DNA of 64,000 nucleotides from Cercophora sp. LCS_1 (Eukaryota; Ascomycota; Sordariomycetes; Sordariales; Lasiosphaeriaceae): the NCBI GenBank assembly GCA_036250225.1, contig JAPZLL010000023.1, positions 62,001 through 126,000 on the forward strand, written 5' to 3'. Shown here in pieces: positions 58,985 to 64,000 of the stretch. The notes beneath the pieces are model-generated. The model worked only from the letters and a program-made list of their open reading frames with translations. It ran no database searches and was not told where the DNA came from. How positions within the stretch are numbered: position 1 is the stretch's first letter; every line of letters starts with the position of its first letter. A program made the position numbers and the translations under genes.

Positions 58985-59480
58985 GCTCCCAACCATCGAG
59001 GGCTGCGGGAGGGTCCGATCACAAACCCCAGCCAAAGACACGAGACGATATCAACACGAATGTAGCTCAGGACCAAGTCCAAGGGTCCTCAGAAAGCCAA
59101 GCCGAGGGACCTACGGAGAAAGGAGTTCGAGAGACTACCCCAGTCAAGACAATGGAGAGTGACACTGAGAGCCCGACTCAGGATGAGCCCGCCGCTGAGG
59201 TACCTCAAGAGCCTTCTGAGAGCCAGACTTGAAGGAGTTCCATGCCGTTTGCGGAGTTAAGGAGTTTGGAACGGGGTGGGAGTCAAAAAGGCAGCATAGA
59301 ACTGAACACAGCGTTTGTATTTACAAAAGGAAAATGGAAGTCACAGCTCAATCAGAGTTCTATAGCCCAGATTCAATATTATCCGATGCGCCACCAAAAA
59401 AACACTGGTATCTTTGCCATCCCCTGAACGCCAAGCACATGCATGTTGGGTAGCCATCCCCCAACGCCTCTATCATAATA
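58985..59480. other. Convergent 3' region SPT4/KIN17
   Basis: About 500 bp between stop codons. A frame overlapping the end of SPT4 runs to 59162 and beyond in a second frame with Ser/Glu/Pro-rich codons, but no splice model makes it part of a known protein. Confidence 0.45.
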
Positions 59481-60571
59481 TCAAAACTGGAACTTCATCT
59501 TCTTGCTCGGGGGTCCTCCTCCCGCTTCACGAGACCGCTTACGCTCGATCTCCTCCTTCATGATCCTTTCCGCCTCGCTCATTTTCTTCGGGGGAGCCGC
59601 CATCACCTTCTTGGGAGCCCCGGCAAACGCATTCTTGAAAACATTCTTGGGCTGCGGTTTTGCCCCAAACTTCAGCGATACCGGCTTTGGAGCAGCCGGG
59701 TCAGCAGCCACACCACTCCCGCTCTTCTCCGGTTCGGAGCCCGACCCCCCGGCGGCCGCAGCCTCCGAGTCTGGACTTTCCCCTTTTCCTCGCCCCGAGA
59801 CAGATGTGTCCTCCTTCGCCGTCCCCGTACTTTGCTCAGGAGCAGACTTGGCCCCAAACGAAAGCTTGATCTTCTCCCCCTCTTCCCTCGTCAGTTCCCT
59901 CGCCTTGGCATTCTCCTCTTCGAGTTCCTCGACCGTAATTCCCCTTGCCTCGGCATCCTTCTGGGCCCTCTTGATCTGCGCCCGAAGTAAAGCCTGCTCC
60001 CTCTCTTCGTCACCCCTATCCTGGAGCTCCTTTTTCCTCACGGCATCGCGGCGCGCCAGAGCCTCAGGCGAGTTATCGACATAAGCAATAAAAATCCCGT
60101 CCTCCTTTTCCTCCGCTCGTACGAGTCCAGACCGACCGAGATGCTTGACAAACTCGGTCAGGCTGTGCCATTTCGTCGCGTTGAGATGGACGTGTGTCTT
60201 GTCGGCAATGACCTCCTGGTAGAACCTGTTGGGACACAAAACTGTCAGCCTAACATGTATACACACAAAACGGTATATATGCTCGAAACCTACCTATTGG
60301 CATGTATCTCCTTCTCTCCGTGCGCTGTCCTCAGCAGCTGGACAAAGTTCTTTTCAAACTCCCTGCTGAACGTCTCCTGCGTGCCCTTGAAGTCGCGTCC
60401 GGCCTCCAACGCCTTGCGCGTGTGGCTTTCGCCTTGGCAGTGCATCTTGAAGGCGTTTTCGTCGCGCAACGCGCGCTCGCAAATCTGGCAGTACCATCGC
60501 AGTCGTGTAAGGCCCTTTGACTTCATCGCATTCGAGAGGCGCTTCAGCGATCCAGCTTCGGCGCGCGGCAT
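59481..60571 (-). CDS. Kin17-family DNA/RNA-binding zinc-finger protein
   Basis: Nuclear protein of the KIN17/Rts2 family, associated with DNA replication, repair and pre-mRNA processing. Exons 60294-60571 and 59481-60225 with a 68-nt intron (GTAGGT...CAG) give 340 aa; the join reads KEIHAN-R-FYQEVIADKTHVHLNATKW. The N-terminus has the conserved SNAMKSKGLTRLRWYCQ and a C2H2 finger with Cys28, Cys31, His44 and His50. The winged-helix segment follows (FVQLLRTAHGEKEIHAN, TEFVKHLGRSGLVRAEE, GIFIAYVD). The rest is a charged coiled region (ALLRAQIKRAQKDAEARGI) and a Ser/Pro/Lys-rich tail with KLSFGAK/SLKFGAK repeats, ending KKMKFQF. The C-terminal KOW/SH3-like half of human KIN17 is absent, as in other fungi I recall. 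Confidence 0.93.
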
Positions 60572-61239
60572 CTTTGGTGGTGGTGAATCGCTACGCGGAG
60601 TCGAGCGGAGGGGCGAGGCTTGATTTGCTTGGTGATCGGGGTGCTTAGGAGGTGCGCGTGCTTGGTGGGGTTATCGTTGAGGAATGATGATGGTCGGGTG
60701 GTGATGTGGTCTTCGAGCAAGGCTGCCAAGATGAGCCGCACGGGTGGCGTTGATCAGCCTGCTGGAAAGCCAAGCTCGCCCCGGTGCCGGATTCTGTTTG
60801 CACCCTAACCCCTAAATCGCCAAAACCAGTTTGCCAGTCAGCCGTCACCACTGGGCATGATCTTCGATGTTTGGCACCTAGCTGTTCATTCTCTTTCTGT
60901 ATTTCGCCCCTTTCGATTGCGAAGAAAAGATCCACCTAGTATAAATCGCACAATCGGAACCCTAACGCTACCCTTCGCTCTCTATATGCCACCAACCAGC
61001 TCGCAAAATGCCAACTCGCTTCTCATCGCCATTTTGACCGCGTGGTCCACCTCACCCGACCCTCAAGCACTCCTCCACATGCAATGCCTCCCGCCAATAC
61101 CGAACTCTATGCACTCACACATCCGCTTCGCTGTCGACAGCCCATGCAACCGATATAGCATCACGACTTAGAAATAGAGATAAAAGAGTTGTTTCTGCGC
61201 CAAACCACCGCTGCCAAGACTCCAAGGCCGTTAAAAATG
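60572..61239. promoter_or_regulatory. Upstream region of the Kin17 gene and 3' end of aspartate kinase
   Basis: About 670 bp between genes on the same strand. Only short frames. No RNA gene seen. Confidence 0.45.
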
Positions 61240-63144
61240 TTAAATCTCAAGGAAGGTAAAAAGATGCGTGTGCAAGACATTCATAGCTCGCTCGGCATTC
61301 TTTGCATCGATGACACATGAGATGTTGATTTCACTCGCCCCTGAATGGATCGTCAGTTCCAGCAGGATACCTTTCGCAAACCTCGGGACATACCTTGAGA
61401 TATCATCTCAATGTTGATGTGATTATCACCCAGGGTGGAGAACATCCTGCCAGCAATACCGCGCATATTCTTCATCTCGGCTCCGACCAAGCTCAAAATG
61501 GCCATCTGATGCAACACGCTGACATCTCCACACTCCCTCAGATCCTCCACGGCGTTCTCGAAACTACACCTTTCTGAATTGCCCACATGGATGGCAATAG
61601 AAACGTGGACCTCGCTTGTCGAGATCAGATCGACGGAAACCTTGTGATTGTTGAGGATGGCGAATACTTTAGCCAGGAAAGTGTGGGCGATGGATCTCTT
61701 GTTCGAGTGGATGTTGATGACCGAGATCTTGTCCTTGATGGTCACGGCCGTTGGCCTCTTTGGCTTCTTCCGCTGAAGTGGGTCTGACGGTTTCCTGGGT
61801 CGTTGGATCTGTTGGTCAGCTGCCTGCAAGGGGTCTGGTTTCACAATGGTTCCCTCGCCACGCGGGTTCTTGACGTTTTTGATGCGGATAGGGATTGGAG
61901 GCACCGCCTTGATGACTTGATCCATTGTCAGGTGGTGGATGACCTCAGAGCCGTAAAATGTCAGCTCGGCCGCTTCTGAGGGGGTGATGGAGGGGATCAG
62001 CCTCGCTGTCGGGACTTTGGTGGGATCTGCTGTGAAGATGCCATCCACCTCCTTCCAGATCTGAAGCTCCTCGGCCTTCAAACCAACGGCAGCCAATGAC
62101 GCGCAGAGGTCGGTATAACCACGCCCAACGTCACCGTCGAGAAGACTTCCCGGAACGTTACCAAAGAAGCCAGTCACGACGGGGACGCGGTCCTGGCATG
62201 CCAAGATCTTGTTTGCAATAGCAGTAGCCGCCCGGCGGTAGAATGCCACGTCGAGACGCCCAGGGCTTTCACAGTGCAACAGATCGGCCAGGTCGACGTA
62301 TTCGGCATCCACCCCCTTTTGGTTCATATTCGTTAGCCGGTAGTTTCGCTATGCTGGTTGCAAGGTATCTTACTTTGTCTTTAAGCAAGACTGCCATAAA
62401 CCTGCAGCTCAGCTTCTCGCCAAAGCTCACAACACGGTCCTTAGCCCTGGAGTTGATCTCAAGCTTGAAGCGCTTGGCAGCCTCGAGGTACTCGATGAGC
62501 AGCTGGCATTCTTTCTCCGTCTCATCCTTGAGCTGAGCATTCAGCTTGGGATCGCGGACAAAAACGTCGGCTGCCTCGACATGATCCTTGCAGATGTCAT
62601 GGACGATAAGCTTGGCATCTTTGAGGAGGACCTCTTGCATGGACTCATCGCCCGGGGTGGCCAGAATGGCCCGCAGGTTCTTGAAGACATCTAGTAGCCT
62701 ATCAGGTGCCGAGGCCACGGCGTGGTTAGCCCATCCCGCGGGAATAGAGGCATGTTGACTAATGGCAGACACCCATCGTCCGACTTGGCCCCCTCATGTG
62801 AATGCGGGGGTGGGGTGTGTTATGTTGTGTTGAAGAGTAAAGACTCACCTGCTTGTGGTACCAGTCGCTTTCTTTCCCGTGCTCCGGGCTGAGCAGACCA
62901 CCACTAGTCGGTTGTGCTCGACATGCGTTCTGCAGGGCCAATCGAATCAGCGCCGCCCACTCTCCTCCCACGTTTGACCTCGGTCATCTAAACGGGTAAC
63001 CCAACACATGAGACGTGACCTGGATCGCACGCACCTGATGATGCTTTCTGCAATGTTGTCGGGAAATTTGCCCACGCTCGTGCCGCCAAACTTCTGGACG
63101 ATCCAGCCGTTTTGGCTGGAGTTTTGAAGGAGCGCCCCAGCCAT
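61240..63144 (-). CDS. HOM3: Aspartate kinase
   Basis: Phosphorylates aspartate in the first step toward threonine, methionine and isoleucine. Five coding exons: 63035-63144, 62849-62929, 62374-62758, 61394-62315 and 61240-61340, giving 532 aa. Joins rebuild family text: WIVQKFGGTSVGKFPDN, IIR-THVEHNRLVVVCSARST, LLKDK-GVDAEYVDLAD, EMISQ-GASEINISCVID. The kinase motif KFGGTSVG is at 18-25, EVDGIFTADPTKV marks the aspartate site and two ACT domains form the C-terminal third (VINIHSNKRSIAHTFL; ILSLVGAEMKN). ACT domains in fungal enzymes bind threonine for feedback inhibition. An in-frame ATG at 63168 would add eight residues (MTQFGFPT) and cannot be excluded. Introns are 53, 58, 90 and 105 nt; without the five-exon model the enzyme appears broken. 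Confidence 0.94.
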
Positions 63145-63168
63145 GGTTGGGAAGCCGAATTGAGTCAC

Positions 63169-64000
63169 CCAGACACCGTTCGGTGACGGTTTTTTGGCTT
63201 ATCCAAGGCGCGGGCCGAGCTCGGCGGGGACAGAACCCAGTGCTGTGGGAGCAAAGTTTTGAGTGTTCGATGTGTGCCCAAACTTGGCAAGGAAACGGTC
63301 GAGAGAAAAACAGAACAGTCCTCTGCTTCAATCGCAGTGCAGGGGGGGGGATTGGTGCTGTTTGAAGTTGTTGCGAGAGCGAGAACTCGTCCAGACAACG
63401 ATTGCAGGTGGGATAGCAAGGTGTGGGGGAGGGGCTAGTTATAAGACTCAGGAGTCCACCTCAAAGCCGGCAATGGACAGGCGACCCCAAGGAAACCGAG
63501 ATTTCCCAATTGATGTCACTGCGTATGCCGGTCGGGAACGTGAGCAGCAGCTAGTGAGCTGCGGATAGGGCAGGGGAGGGTGGGAGCGTGGGATGCTCAG
63601 CGATGGGGGAGAAGGTGAGAGAACTGACGAAAAAAAAAAAACAGAAAACAAGCGACCCGAAAGACGGAGATGACACACACCTGGCCGCCAGGAGACAAAG
63701 GCACGAAATAAGGTACCACTGCAACCCGCTGGCCCAGGCCCCACCACTTCCACCATTTCCGCCATTTCCAGGCAGTCTCGGACGTTCCATTCATCTGCGA
63801 GTCGCCATGAATGGATCCTTGAAACCCGTTTGGGTGCCCTACTTCGGACGCAGGGCATCCCATACTTGGCCCCGACGGCCACTCCAACCGAGGTGGGGTG
63901 TTAGGGTGGGGCCTTTGTCCATTGCCACGCGGGACCAGGGAGGCGAAAAGATACAACATTTTGTACTCGATCGAGTTTCAACCACATGCCGAGTGGAGTG
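63169..64000. promoter_or_regulatory. Upstream region of aspartate kinase
   Basis: About 830 bp to the window end. It contains poly-A (about 63,630) and G-rich tracts and only unconvincing frames on both strands. No Gcn4-type site was confirmed by me. Confidence 0.4.

Noticed and set aside
58752..59162. Alternative long C-terminal tail for SPT4 using the CAG acceptor before 58946
   Set aside because: It changes frame away from the conserved YIPRDG ending; the nearby TAG acceptor restores the family C-terminus and length.

Overview
The window reads as nuclear DNA of a filamentous ascomycete. Genes are dense and lie on both strands. Coding regions are cut by short introns of about 42-97 nt (two longer ones near 225 nt) with fungal GTRNGY donors, CTAAC/CTRAC-like branch points and YAG acceptors. 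The protein set (COPII Sec16, Neo1 flippase, KEOPS Kae1, calcineurin B, NuA4 Epl1, SNF1/AMPK beta, Kin17, Hus1) resembles Sordariomycete proteins, most likely Sordariales. That placement rests on remembered similarity and no search was run. I see no operons, CRISPR arrays, rRNA genes, convincing tRNA genes or intact transposons.

Layout. 1-10 kb: a methionine-permease-like transporter cut by the window edge (-), mitochondrial leucyl-tRNA synthetase (+), mitochondrial release-factor glutamine methyltransferase (-), an Aim32-like protein (+) and a Cyc2-like FAD oxidoreductase (+). 10-24 kb: Neo1 P4-ATPase (-) divergent from Sec16 (+), then Hus1 (-) and a RING protein (-). 25-36 kb: Ess2 (+), Coq8 (+), Rrp36 (-) divergent from an FCP1/NIF-domain protein (+), then eEF1B-gamma (-) divergent from mitochondrial uS9 (+). 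37-48 kb: a gene-poor stretch of about 11 kb holding one recognisable gene, an uncharacterised low-complexity protein at 43.1-44.4 kb with a very long upstream region. 48-64 kb: calcineurin B (-) divergent from Epl1 (+), a candidate small mitochondrial membrane protein with a GC-AG intron (-), Kae1 (+), AMPK beta (-) divergent from Spt4 (+), Kin17 (-) and aspartate kinase (-).

Shared themes are mitochondrial expression and metabolism (LeuRS, Mtq1-like, uS9m, Coq8, Cyc2-like, Aim32-like), lipid and vesicle traffic (Neo1, Sec16), and chromatin, transcription and DNA repair (Epl1, Spt4, Hus1, Kin17). These are housekeeping genes placed side by side, not a cluster for one pathway. The most unusual signals are a 1,154-nt stretch without any ATG directly upstream of the uncharacterised 43-kb gene, a tiny uORF whose stop codon overlaps the uS9m start, alternative in-frame acceptors inside the Spt4 zinc finger, and a candidate unannotated gene whose frame is rescued by a GC-AG intron. 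Exon boundaries were derived by hand from splice consensus and reading-frame continuity.
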